Shown: in pieces, positions 46,599-57,535 of the stretch | Position numbering within the stretch: the stretch's first letter is position 1 | Layout of the letters: each line of letters begins with the position of its first letter | Made by a program: the position numbers and the translations under genes | Notes under the pieces: model-generated | The model's input: only the letters and a program-made list of their open reading frames with translations | What the model was told of the DNA's origin: nothing | The model's database searches: none | Origin: Plasmodium malariae | Taxonomy: Eukaryota > Apicomplexa > Aconoidasida > Haemosporida > Plasmodiidae | Assembly (NCBI RefSeq): GCF_900090045.1 | Contig: NC_041781.1 | Span: 569,501-633,500 of the forward strand | Length of the DNA stretch: 64,000 bases | Reading direction: 5' to 3'

Positions 46599-48659
46599 AT
46601 GAATAAGCTTATGAACAACGAATATAAGTGCACCAGCAAGGGGAACAAAGAGAGCGTAGAAATAATATACACAGATAATAAGAACAAAGTGCTAAGGAAC
46701 GATGGTGTAAGGAAAGGGGAAATATTATATGAGGAAACGAGCAGGAAAGAAGTGTATCTTATGAATGAGCTTCATAATATGAAAAATAATTTGTTTGATA
46801 ATACTCCTTTTTCTAACTATATACATTTTTATGAAATATATAATAATCTAAAATATATAGTAAAATATGAAAAAAAGAAAAAAAAAGGACAGTTATTTTT
46901 CATTTATACAACTAGTAAAAGATATTGTTTTTATTTTTTATATATATTTTTTTTAATATTTAATATATGTTTATTATTTCGACTACAAACTTTAGTTAAA
47001 TTTCCTTTTTTTGGATATAATTATTATTACATGTACGAAATACATTTTCATGTATTTTTTACTTTTTTTGTTCTCACGTACTCTGCTCTTAATATTTATC
47101 TCTTTTTTTTTACATACAAAAATTTAATATATCATACCAATGTTTTGTGCTTAATTATAGTACAGACACTATACAATACTTATATTAAAGAGAAAAACAA
47201 AGAGATTTATAGGAATACGGAAATACTCATTGAGGGATGTAAAAGAGTGCTGCATGCCATGGGGGATGGCTCGGATCAACTCTTCGACAACAAGCGTAAT
47301 GACAGTCTTGGCAGTTCTTCCAATATTGAAAGTATTGGCGGTACTCACAATTTTGCCAATAATGGCGGTACTCACAATTTTGCCAATAATGGCGGTACTC
47401 ACAATTTTGCCAATAATGGCGATACTCACAATTATGCCAATACTTCCAATTCGTACAATTTTGACCATTCCACCAATCCTTACAATTTTCCCAGTGCCGC
47501 CAATTTTGATAACATCGTCCTTCTGTATGCGGATAGCATCTTCAATAAATTCACTAATATATTTATGTACATAAATAAGGAATGTTATAAACGCGGAAAT
47601 GTATCCAGAAACAGTATTCGTTATGAGGATGATTTTATAGAGGTTGAAGTTGCCCGACAAGCCGAACGAGCACCTTCGGACCTAGGGGATGACTTAATGT
47701 CCAGCAACACAGATAGAAGTAGTAATGCATATATTCAGGGCAACAACAAAAAAGCATCCTTTCTCTGTAGACAAAAGTACACCGACGGGATGCATGCAAT
47801 AAATAAGGACTTAGTGAAAAAATTAAATTATGCACAAGGTAGAGAAAATGAAAAATGTTCTTATAACAATGGTAGTAGAAGAAGTATATATAACATTTTT
47901 GGTAATTCTATTTACTCAGATATTGATGATATAAATATATATATGAAATATAAAGAGAATTATATTCACTCATTAATGATGGATAAATGTAAAGAAAAAT
48001 TGAATTATATAAAATTTATTTTTTATTTTATTCCATATGTAATAAATTTATTTATTAACATGTTAATAAATTTTTATGTCTTATTTTCAGTTTATTATTA
48101 TAATAATAGGATACCTTTAGCTCCATCTTATGAGTTATCTAAATTACATATTCTAAATATATTAAATTATAAAGGCATATACTACATTCTATTCATATTT
48201 TTTCATAACTTCTTTTTCTTTTTGTATTTATTATTCCTCTATAAATTAAATACTATTTACTTTTTCCTTCGACAAATATATAAACAATGCAAATACGAGT
48301 CCATATATTATTGCGAACATGTTATGAATGCCATATACGAAAATTTTATTTTCCCCCATACTGTACAAGTGCTACTCAAAAAAAAAAGGCCTCAAAATAG
48401 CAGAAACAAATTAAAAGACAACCAAGAAGAAGCATACACACATGAAAATAATTTGCAGAAAAGAATGACGCACACACAAGGCCTGAAGGACCAATCATGG
48501 TTCGAACAAAGGGATAACAAGATGAATCAGACAGATCAAGCAGCGCAAACAAATCAAGCAGTAAATTTGGCTGATAGTAATCCCTTTACTACGAATACAT
48601 CAACGCATTGTCAAAGGTCAACTCGTGATATGCATTCACAAAAGGGACACACGAAGTGA
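46599..48659 (+). CDS. Multi-pass membrane protein of unknown function, 686 residues
   Basis: Single exon starting MNKLMNNEYKCTSKGNKES. Hydrophobic spans: about residues 108-130 (CFYFLYIFFLIFNICLLF), 149-172 (HFHVFFTFFVLTYSALNIYL), 180-196 (VLCLIIVQTLYNTY), about 470-498 (FIFYFIPYVINLFINMLI) and 530-560 (YILFIFFHNFFFFLYLLFLY). A hydrophilic loop of roughly 260 residues between the two halves contains a ninefold-residue repeat. The tail is Gln/Asn/Thr-rich. No family motif is recognised. The split arrangement (paired spans, loop, paired spans) would fit a transporter or channel-like protein, but I do not assign one. Confidence 0.8.
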   Translation: MNKLMNNEYKCTSKGNKESVEIIYTDNKNKVLRNDGVRKGEILYEETSRKEVYLMNELHNMKNNLFDNTPFSNYIHFYEIYNNLKYIVKYEKKKKKGQLFFIYTTSKRYCFYFLYIFFLIFNICLLFRLQTLVKFPFFGYNYYYMYEIHFHVFFTFFVLTYSALNIYLFFFTYKNLIYHTNVLCLIIVQTLYNTYIKEKNKEIYRNTEILIEGCKRVLHAMGDGSDQLFDNKRNDSLGSSSNIESIGGTHNFANNGGTHNFANNGGTHNFANNGDTHNYANTSNSYNFDHSTNPYNFPSAANFDNIVLLYADSIFNKFTNIFMYINKECYKRGNVSRNSIRYEDDFIEVEVARQAERAPSDLGDDLMSSNTDRSSNAYIQGNNKKASFLCRQKYTDGMHAINKDLVKKLNYAQGRENEKCSYNNGSRRSIYNIFGNSIYSDIDDINIYMKYKENYIHSLMMDKCKEKLNYIKFIFYFIPYVINLFINMLINFYVLFSVYYYNNRIPLAPSYELSKLHILNILNYKGIYYILFIFFHNFFFFLYLLFLYKLNTIYFFLRQIYKQCKYESIYYCEHVMNAIYENFIFPHTVQVLLKKKRPQNSRNKLKDNQEEAYTHENNLQKRMTHTQGLKDQSWFEQRDNKMNQTDQAAQTNQAVNLADSNPFTTNTSTHCQRSTRDMHSQKGHTK
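47333..47440 (+). repeat. 27-base coding repeat (GGTHNFANN)
   Basis: Three perfect copies and a degenerate fourth of a 27-base unit encode GGTHNFANN, followed by drifted versions (SNSYNFDHS, TNPYNFPSA). It is in the loop of the multi-TM protein. Confidence 0.9.
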
Positions 48660-48852
48660 TTACATCCTTCATTAGAAAAACTATAAATTTAAAAAGGAAA
48701 AAAATTATATGACTTCTTGAAGTGCTTCTTAACGGATTAATCCATCCAAACGGGAAGTAAATAGTGTAAAAAGTATTTGTGTCTAGGTGTTAGCGCCTCT
48801 GTAACATATCTTCCATATACGTACATAAACAATTATAAACGAAGATGAACAC

Positions 48853-48945
48853 ACGTACGTACATACATACATACATACATACATACATACATACATACAT
48901 ACATACATACATACATACATACATACATACATACATACATACAAA
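48853..48945. repeat. (CATA)n microsatellite
   Basis: About 22 uninterrupted CATA units. A pure array of this length is likely to vary in length between isolates. Confidence 0.95.
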
Positions 48946-49439
48946 CACATACGTTCGAATACCCCATCTCAGCTGCGGAAAACTGAGAGTCGTCTAATCG
49001 GGCAAAACTACTCCCCGAATAATCAGAAACTTCTCTTATAAAAAAACAAATACATCAAGAATTTTATTTTATGTTAATTTTACGAAAAAGAAAAAATAAT
49101 AAAATATAGCAAAATATAACAAAGAATAGAAAAATGACACACAAAAAAAAAAAAAAAAAAAAAAAAAAGAAGAAACTTTATGCACTTATTACCGTCAAGT
49201 ATCATGTGCTTAATCATTTGTTTATTCTTTTTTCTGTTTTAATTATATCAAATATATGCAGCAAAGGCAAACAAGTGACAGATGCTTACACATATACATG
49301 CATACTTACGTGTGTATATTATAAGGTGAAAGCATGCTCATGGAGCTAAGCTTTATTTTTTTTTATTTTTTTTTAATTAACCGAGAAAATTAGTAAATAC
49401 GCGAAGGTATCAATAGTGTCCCCTTCACCTTCCATGAGG

Positions 49440-49525
49440 GGTAATACCATAGATACTGACTGTTGTTGCTGTTGTTGCCACAGCTATTGTTGTTACCACA
49501 TCTGTTGTTGTTGTTGTTGTTACCA

Positions 49526-49562
<37 letters not shown>

Positions 49563-49675
49563 AGCACAGTTGTTGTTGTTGTTGTTAGCACAGTTGTTGT
49601 TGTTGTTGTTGTTGCCACAGCTGCTGTTGTTGCTGCCACAGCCGTTGTTGCTGTTGCTGTTGCTGTGACTATTAA
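49440..49675. repeat. (TTG)n-rich microsatellite downstream of POFUT2
   Basis: Blocks of TTG are interrupted by CCACAG, TTACCACA and TAGCACAG. Both strands give open homopolymeric frames (poly-Val/Cys or poly-Thr), which I treat as non-coding. Confidence 0.85.
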
Positions 49676-49750
49676 TTCCCCTTCTTTGCCGCTAGCTCCG
49701 CGCGTGCAATATGGGTATAAAGGTACCAAAGTGAATCTGCTCAAACTAGG

Positions 49751-51518
49751 TCATAAGGACTTATATGGGATATATTTCATCCTGTAAATGCTTCCGTTGC
49801 TCGGAAAATGAGAGGGATAATCGTAACAAACGGTGTTAAGGTATTTTTTGTCTTTTTCTGAATAGTTCATAAATATATGGTTCAATTTATGTAAGGCTTC
49901 CTGGTCATATAAATTTTCAACTTGTTTATAGTTTTTTCTTAGTTGCTCGTCATTATTAATATTATAACCACATAAGTCTATGTTGAGCCCTTTTTCACGC
50001 TTGTTCATCAGATGTCTTTCCCATTTAATGTGCATACTGAATCTTGAAAAAATATTACCGACAAAAATTTTTGCATTAATACAAATCCATTGATCTATTA
50101 TTGCTACATGTCCATCATGCAAATATGTATTATCATAGAAATAAAAAAAATCTTTATATTGATTAAACTGTTTATTAAGTACTTTCTCAATTTGCTTTTT
50201 TTCATCTGAGGAAATGAAAATTTTGTTAATATTATTTATGAACATAATATATAACAATTTACCAACTGCTACATGAATAGGTGGTAAGTCATATCTAACT
50301 ATTTTTCTAAAATCATTATATCTTAAATGTGCACTTATATAATTATTTGTGCCTAATATATCTCTAATGTAATAATTCCCCTCATTTATTAAATCTTCAT
50401 TAAATAGTAAAATATCTTCCATATTTTTTTCAAACAATTCGTTTACAAAAGGAACAAGTAAGCTATTCCCTTGTTTAATCAAAATAGAGTCATTGTAAGA
50501 AGAGAATAAATTATCAACAATACTGCTAGCGAAATAGCTAGTTATAAAAGGAAATCCATAACACTCTGTGTTTTTTCCCTTCATCGTTGTACATTTACCT
50601 GAGTATATTACAGAATAGTTATACTCACAGTTGTTGCAAATCTGTTTATATTTGTACCCCCCCGATGAACATTTCTCAAAGCTTAAAATGTTAAAAGTTG
50701 GATCAGAGGAACTTGACACAGCAGTATTTCCTTCTTCACTTGACACAAAATCACCTACAAAGTACTTGAAACAAATAATATAATCAACATGATTACCATA
50801 TAATACTTCATAATCTGAAAATTCTATCACAGGTATCACATTTTTAATAATTGTAATATTAAAAAAGGAGCTCCATTTTATTTGGTCAGAAGTTTTTCTT
50901 TTCCAGTGAGTTAAATAACACCAGGGGGGCAGAACAAGATAGTACAAATTTTTCCTATCTCCTTGATTTAAGTAGTAAACTATTAAGGCCATCCTATATA
51001 GTATTTCCTTCTGCAACTGAAGTGAAAAACGAAAATTTGCATATGTTAAGCGGTAAAATGGTGCTATTATGAAAAGAGTTTAGGAGCCGGAGGAGGCGCA
51101 AACGAAAGCAGAAATGCATTGGTTACTCAAAAAATGAAGAAAAAATGGAGAAAAAATGGAGAAAAAATGAAGAAAAAATGGAGAAAAAATGAAGAAAAAA
51201 TGAAGAAAAAATGAAGAAAAAAAGGAGAAAAAATGAAGAAAAAAAGGAAATATTTTCCTTTTCTCTCTACAACAAGCAAACAACAAGAAGACGTATTTTC
51301 CAAATGCATTGTCCTGTTTTTCTGCATACATTAAAACCCTCTCCAATATTTACATCATACAGAAGATATTTCTTTTTCTTAAGGAAGTAAAATGGATAGC
51401 CTGAATATACATCATCCTTTTTGCAAATATGTGAATATAAATTTGTGTGCAAATACTTAGCTACTATTTCTAAGAATGATAATAGGAATATAACTAAATT
51501 TAATATTACAATGTTCAT
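49751..51518 (-). CDS. POFUT2: GDP-fucose protein O-fucosyltransferase 2, two exons
   Basis: Exon 1 51330-51518 and exon 2 49751-51016, phase 0, 313-base intron (GTATGC..TTCACTTCAG), 484 residues. Exon 1 encodes a signal peptide or anchor (MNIVILNLVIFLLSFLEI) and KYLLYDVNIGEGFN, which continues over the junction as LQKEILYRMA; this matches the POFUT2 hallmark [35 protein letters not shown] and IPVIEFSDYE are the following family blocks. The SAHLRYNDF motif contains the Arg of the GDP-fucose site, and IFSRFSMHIKWERH is the C-terminal motif. POFUT2 fucosylates Ser/Thr in folded thrombospondin type 1 repeats in the ER. In Plasmodium such repeats occur in CSP and TRAP. Length is in the normal range for the family. 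Confidence 0.95.
51122..51245. repeat. Intronic GAAAAAATGAA minisatellite in POFUT2
   Basis: Imperfect 11-12 base units of GAAAAAATGGA/GAAAAAATGAA lie within the intron 51017-51329. On the minus strand this is a TTTTTCTTCATTTTTTC pyrimidine-rich region. Confidence 0.8.
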
Positions 51519-52550
51519 GATGCATACTGTATTGTGTGCAAATATGGTGGAAGAAAAATGAACAGACTTGGCAATGTAGCTTCTCAGTGTGTATGTGAAT
51601 GGGATTGTATGATGTTGTTTGAGTTCGCGATATCCAGAGTTCTCTTACGTTTTAATCAGAACTTAGTGTTATTTGTTCGTTCATTTCTTTGTATGCTAAT
51701 TAGTTTATTTGCTCCTTACTTTTTTTTTTTTTTTTATTTTGTTAACATTAAATGCTGCTTCAAAACTGTCAACTTGTCAAGGGAAATTTTACAAAATTAA
51801 TTGGCACAAGCATATTTCACAGCTCTTTCAAAATATTTGCTATATAACGTAGAATAAAATTAAAAAAAAAAAAATATATATATATATATATATATGTATA
51901 GTGCGTAAGCAATTTTCAGACAAGCTTGTGTAAGCTTTAACTTCTTTATGACAACTTTAAATTCTGCTGTGCAAAAAAAAAGCGGTTTATTAATTGATCG
52001 TTTAAAATATCGAGTAGAGTAAAAAGAAAACGAAAAAGAAAAAAAAAAATTATTGCTCGAACAATGATTGAACGATTATACAGTGAATTAAGAACGATTG
52101 GACATCGAATTAACAATGCTTAATCATTGCTGATTTTTTAAAATGTAATTAAAAAGGAACATATAAATAGATATTAATTAAAGTTTAACCTTGTAAAAAA
52201 AAAAAAAAAATAATTAAAATAATAAAACAAAGGTAATACTAAATCAAGGATTTTTTTTTTTTTTTTTTTTTTTTATTTTTAAAATTAATTATTTTACTAT
52301 ATTAACAAAAATTAACAAAAAAAAGGAATAAAGAAAAAATGGAATAAAGAAAAAATAGAATAACGAAAAAATGAAAGAAGGGAAGAAAGAAACATTCACA
52401 CTTCGCCCTTATATTGCACTTTAATTTTTCAAATCCTACAATTAAACAAGTGCCTACATTTAACTTGTTTCTCCTTTTTTCCTTCTTTTTACTTGTAGCA
52501 CTGCTTCACAATATGACTATATCACTGTATCACTTTTCATTAACTATTAT
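51519..52550. other. Intergenic region upstream of POFUT2 and downstream of the PDCD5 homolog
   Basis: The first 150 bases are GC-richer than the rest, probably the POFUT2 5' leader. An 88-codon plus-strand ORF there (MNRLGNVASQCVCEWD) has no supporting features. The remainder has (TA)n at 51875-51897, poly-A at 52195-52210, poly-T at 52251-52274 and AT-rich sequence. Confidence 0.55.
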
Positions 52551-54274
52551 CTACATATAATCCTCCTCGTTGAAATCGTCGTCATCATCAAACTGTTTTC
52601 TTCTCCTGATCTGTAAAAAAAAATAAATAAAAATATGCTATATATTTTAGAGTAAATACTATTTACAATGTGAAAAAAGGTAGATCTAAAGGTATAGGGG
52701 CATTTTTAAAATCAAATTCCTTCCAATTATCCTAATACATATGCATACACATATTTGCTCAATTTTTAGTTGTTTTCAGGGGAATACTTCGATTACAGGT
52801 TCCTTTTTGCAAATCCTTTCGCTGATTTGCTGTCATATGAGAATGAAAAAAAAAAAAATATATAATATGATAAAAAACGATAAAATGCGATAAAATGTGA
52901 TAAAATGTGATAAAAAACGATAAAATGCGATAAAATGTGATAAAATACGATAAAATGCAATAAAATACAATAAAATACGATAAAACAATAAAATATAACA
53001 AAATAAAATGGAACGAAACGTGGAGTGGTAAAATAAATATTTAAGTCGTATCTTTTTTCCCCCTCTTTTCCTTCCTCACACGTTTACACACACATACATA
53101 TAAATATATACATATCATATGTATATATAAACAAACCTCTATAATTTTAATCAGTTGGTCCTCATCAATTTTTTTATGTAATAAGCCCATCTGGCTATTC
53201 TAAAAAAAGAAAAAAAAAAAAAAAAAAAAGCACAAGCAAGTTAATTTATTGTATTACAATATCTCTTATCTTATCTTATCTTATGTTCTCTCTCTCTCTT
53301 TTTTTTTTTTTTTTTTTATGTATGTATTTCATCACATGTGTGTGCTTTAAATCTGGTGTTAAAAATATATGATTGAAACGGAACACAACACAAGGCTGTG
53401 GAAAAATACTTTTGCAACGATAAAAAAAAAAAAGAAAAAAAGGAAATGAAAAGAAAAGAAAAAAGGTAAAGAAATGAAGGAAAGATGAGATAAAAGGAGG
53501 GGGTATTTTTCAAATTTTCTCCATATTTTGTTTTTACTCTTATTATTATATCCTCTATTTTCCTAGCCTTCTCTTCTTTAACAATGGCTATCCTTGACAC
53601 TTGAAAGAAGAAAAAAACAAAAAATTCTTGTTAGTATTATTATGGTGTAATAAAGTAGTTTATTTTATTACTAACTATACAATATTTCTCATTTTTATTT
53701 TATCATTTCTTTGTATTTTTTTTTTAACATTTATATTTTATTATTTCATTATTTATTTTTTTATTTTTTTTTTTCTTCCGTACATCGTGCATGAGCATCT
53801 GGAGTTAATAGAGATTTTAAAATGATTCTTCTTTGCTCCAGTAATTCCCTATATTTAGAATATGCAATGAGAATAATGTACAACATATATGTAGTTGTTC
53901 CTGTAGGTTTGCAAACGCATATGTATATATGTATACGCGGTGTAATATAATAAAAAACATTTTACGTAGCTGTCTTTTCAATCTTTTTTTTATTTTCAAA
54001 TATATATGTTGTTAAAGTACTCTTGCTTCTGTTTGATCTCCAATTCCTTCTTCGTTTTCTACAATAACGATGTGAAAAAAAAAAAAAAAGAAAAATGATG
54101 TACATGTACATACATACTTATATAAATACACATTTGTACGTGTACGTATGTATATGCACATATATATATACATGTTAAAATATTTTTCAAAGGAAACTAA
54201 AAGATTACATTTTCCAAATTCTGCCTAGAGAACTCTAATAATTTGGAGTTGGACTCAGCTTTTTCAATATTCAT
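52551..54274 (-). CDS. PDCD5: PDCD5 (programmed cell death 5 / TFAR19) homolog, seven small exons
   Basis: Exons: 54209-54274, 54021-54058, 53784-53848, 53538-53599, 53137-53199, 52797-52829 and 52551-52610. They sum to 387 bases, 128 residues, and every phase matches. It starts MNIEKAESNSKLLEFSRQNL. Core residues AHARLSRIAIVKEEKARKIE match human PDCD5 [20 protein letters not shown]. The segment MGLLHKKIDEDQLIKIIEQI matches the YGQLSEKVSEQGLIEILKKV helix pair. The acidic tail RRRKQFDDDDDFNEEDYM parallels NRRKVMDSDEDDDY. PDCD5 is a small helical-bundle protein of nucleus and cytosol, reported to bind the chaperonin CCT and other partners in animals; in Plasmodium its role would be inferred. 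No exon exceeds 66 bases, so ORF calling sees nothing here. Confidence 0.92.
52858..52990. repeat. Intronic GATAAAATGC/GATAAAATGT minisatellite
   Basis: About twelve imperfect 10-11 base units lie in intron 52830-53136 of the PDCD5 homolog, producing the open Tyr/Ile/Leu frame on the minus strand. Confidence 0.8.
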
Positions 54275-54437
54275 TTTTTTGCTTCCTTCAGAAATGTGAT
54301 ATTTATTTAATATAATTTGCAGACGATTGGTTTATATTATTTTATATATATTGATAATGGGGGGAAAGTGGTGAAAGCAATAAAAGCAGTAAAAACAGTA
54401 AAAACAGTAAAATCTGTTAACCTACGAATATGTTAAA

Positions 54438-54888
54438 ATGACAAGCTGTAACTTTTTCGCTTATAATATTAAGAAAACGAAGAAATACAAGACCCATTAT
54501 TTTTTGCTAGGTAAACATACTAACACATTTACATAAATATGTGCATAAAAATGAATACATAAATATACGCATAAAAATGAATACGTAAATATACGCATAA
54601 AAATAAATACGTAAATATATATTTCATAAAAATATACATATATATACGCATAATAAATATATATACATAAATATATACTTACATATAACATGTATATTCA
54701 GTATATAATCCATAACACGACATTCACACGAAAGCTACCAATTTTGCCCTAATTATTATTACTGTTACTACTTTTACTTTATTATTATTTTTACTATGTT
54801 TTTCGTTATTTTATTATTATTATTTATTATTTTATTAGCGCTGAATTATATTTTAATTTTTCTCCTTTTCATTTCTTTTTGGAAATAA
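54438..54888 (+). CDS. Candidate 40-residue membrane peptide, two exons
   Basis: Exon 1 54438-54510 (MTSCNFFAYNIKKTKKYKTH, then YFLL) ends at a good donor, GTAAAC. Exon 2 54839-54888 follows TTTTATTAG and in phase 1 gives LNYILIFLLFISFWK and a stop. The product has a basic segment and then one membrane span, in the size class of OST4, TOM5/7 or Sec61-gamma-like subunits, although none matches. It lies divergent from the PDCD5 homolog with 163 bases between start codons. Evidence is limited to splice signals, phase and non-repeat composition. Confidence 0.4.
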
Positions 54889-54979
54889 TTAAAACACCTC
54901 AAAATTTATCAACATGAAGGGCAAAAGTTTTTAACAAACACTAAACTGTTTATAAATTTGTTTATCAGGCTGTTAAAAT

Positions 54980-55062
54980 TGTTCGTTCGTTCATTCGTTC
55001 ATTCGTTCATTCGTTCATTCGTTCATTCGTTCATTCGTTCATTCGTTCATTCGTTCATTCGT
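54980..55062. repeat. 8-base minisatellite TTCGTTCA
   Basis: About ten perfect copies of TTCGTTCA. This is the same unit length as the CACCATTT array at 14643-14780. Confidence 0.9.
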
Positions 55063-56034
55063 TTTAATTTTTTTTTTTTTTCCCCAATTATTTGACATAT
55101 ATTTCTTTTCTTTTTATTTTGATATATGCGCTAGCTCCAGTTACTGTGCATATTTGCTTAAACAAATATATTTTTAAGTGTTTCTAAAAAATAAAAATAA
55201 TGGCATTTATTAAAAGGGGGGATTTACCATTATATATATATATATTACATTTTTTTTATTTTTCATATACCAAAAAAATATGAAGTTAACATGTACATAT
55301 ATGTATATGTATATATATATGTATACAATATTTGAAATCCTTTTAAAATGATACTTAAATGAGATAAAAATGCAATTTTTGTAAAGCTCATAAAGACATT
55401 AAATAAAACATGTTAAAAGAAGGTAGTTTAAATTATTTTTCATTTGATTTATTTGACAAGTGTACCTAATGTAACATTTAAAAGAGGGAATACGCATACA
55501 AAAGATAAAAACATCAAAATTAAAAAGAAGGTTAAGCTACATACATAAAAATTTTTTTTTAGGATATAAACACAAGCTATATGTAGGTATGTAAATATGA
55601 GGATATAAGTAATATATACATATATATACATATATATATATGTATAATATTATTTTGAAACTTTATGAAATTTTTAATATTTTTAAAATTTTTTAAATAT
55701 TGAAATTTTTGAATTTTATGAAATCTTTGAAATATTTGAAATTTTTAAAATATTTGAAATATATGAAATTTACGAGAATTTTAATATGCTTAAGTTTTAT
55801 TGTATCATATTTTGTTTTTATTACGTTAATATATTTGACTGACCTCATATTGCAGCTTAGTTTTTTGGTTTATTTTTATGCCAATACTTTATGACAGTAT
55901 ATACGTATTTTATTTTGCTTTTTTCGAAAAACTCAAGAGGACATATTAAAGAAGAGAAAAGCTCATTGAAGCGAACATATCTAAGTCAAAGTATTTAGCA
56001 ACATCAAATGAACAAAAAATAAAACAAAAAATGA

Positions 56035-56210
56035 AATATAACAAAATAGCAATATAGCAATATAGCAAAATAGCAATATAGCAATATAGCAATATAGCAA
56101 AATAACAATATAGCAAAATAGCAAAATAACAATATAGCAAAATAGCAAAATAACAATATAGCAAAATAGCAAAATAACAATATAGCAAAATAGCAAAATA
56201 GCAAAATAAC
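56035..56210. repeat. AATAGCAATATAGCAAAATAGC minisatellite
   Basis: Tandem AATATAGCA / AAATAGCA / AAATAACA units alternate over 170 bases. All three minus-strand frames stay open (LFCYFAILL repeated); non-coding. Confidence 0.85.
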
Positions 56211-56221
56211 ATATTGAAGAT

Positions 56222-56256
<35 letters not shown>

Positions 56257-57535
56257 GCTATTTTTAATAAGATTTTTCTTACGACAACTAGCAGACAAAT
56301 TTTATACGTAGCAAATGTATAAGAAGCTACAAAATAAGAATTATTATTGTAATTGTTTGAAGCAGTGAAATTTTGTTTTCTCGATGTAGGTGTGCCATAT
56401 TTTTACAGTTTTTTTTTTAAATAATCCTTATGTGTTTATTAAGTAAATATATGCGATCGATTGTTACATGTAAATGCGCCTATAAACGGACACACAAATG
56501 CACATATATATATATATATATATTAATCATATTTGTAAACGTTATATATTTACACTACGGGCTACAATTGTCTTCACCAAAATTACAATTTATTTTACAG
56601 TGCTCACTATTTTTATAAAAGTACATCCTAGCTAACTGATTTTGTATCATGGTCATTCTGCTTAATTGGCGGTATAAAGCTAAGTAGATTATTTATTACA
56701 CATCTTGAGAGAGAATACAGTATACACATGTACACACGCATATAACATGTATACAAATCAATATAATACATATTTGTAACAAATGAATAATATCTGAATA
56801 TCTCATATTACAAGCGTTACAAAATTATTGAAGAAGAAAATGGGACCATACGAAAAAGGCATACATAATAATGCGAACATTTTCAGACGTACACATCTTT
56901 TTTGAAGAGATCGAATGAATATATTCGTACAGGTTTAAACAAGTGAACATATATATATAAATAAATATAAAAATTACATATGCACCTATATATGTATGTA
57001 TAAATAAATATACGTATGTGTATATTTTGATCAATTTGCGTACAAATCCTAAACAAAACCGCTTGAGTGCATTTTTAGCGTCTCTGAATGGTAGAAGGAA
57101 AAAAAAAAAAAAAAAAAAAAAAGAAAGAAGGAAGGAAAGAAGGAAAGAAAGAAAAATAAAAGACCTATTCAAACATATTTGCTATTACAACACTTTAGAA
57201 AAGAAGCTTCTTATATTTTTTTTTTGGATCAAAATAGTTAGACAACATAATTTAAATAGTTGCTTCCAAACATAGTCGAAATAAGGAAGAGCTTTTCAGG
57301 GGACATCTATTACTGAGGATATAATTTAAAAAAAAAAAATTGAGAAAAAGGTGTGAATAGTTTTAACCTTATTAAAACATTGTAGAAGGTTCTATGTGTC
57401 AAATTGTACAAAAAAGTGTAGACAAAACTGTATAGATATCGTTTACAAAAGTACAGAAAATTTTTTGTACAAAATTGTGTACCGCCTTAAAGAACAGTTC
57501 TTTCCGAGGAGCGCAAATCTTTGTGGGGGAAAAGC

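Larger units (their letters stand above)
48660..49750. other. Intergenic region between convergent genes
   Basis: Holds a pure (CATA)n tetranucleotide array at 48853-48945, poly-A at 49144-49168 and a (TGT)n array at 49440-49675. The last lies just beyond the stop of the minus-strand POFUT2 gene and so probably in its 3' UTR. Confidence 0.65.
54889..57535. other. Long intergenic region upstream of the exonuclease gene
   Basis: About 2.6 kb with no gene I can support. It holds an 8-base minisatellite at 54980-55062, (TA)n tracts, GAAATTTTTGAAATATTT-like sequence at 55670-55770, an 11-17 base repeat at 56035-56210, a purine tract GAAGGAAGGAAAGAAGG at 57124-57150, and the presumed promoter and leader of the gene starting at 57536. 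Confidence 0.6.

Noticed and set aside
48480..48520. GGTTCGAA-like string considered as a tRNA T-arm
   Set aside because: It is within the multi-TM coding sequence and has no matching acceptor or anticodon arm nearby.
49416..49787. ORFs with poly-Val/Cys or poly-Thr on both strands
   Set aside because: They are produced by the (TTG)n array beyond the POFUT2 stop and have no non-repeat coding sequence.
51534..51800. 88-codon plus-strand ORF near the POFUT2 start
   Set aside because: It probably lies in the POFUT2 5' leader/promoter region; half is T-run-derived hydrophobic residues and there is no recognisable domain.
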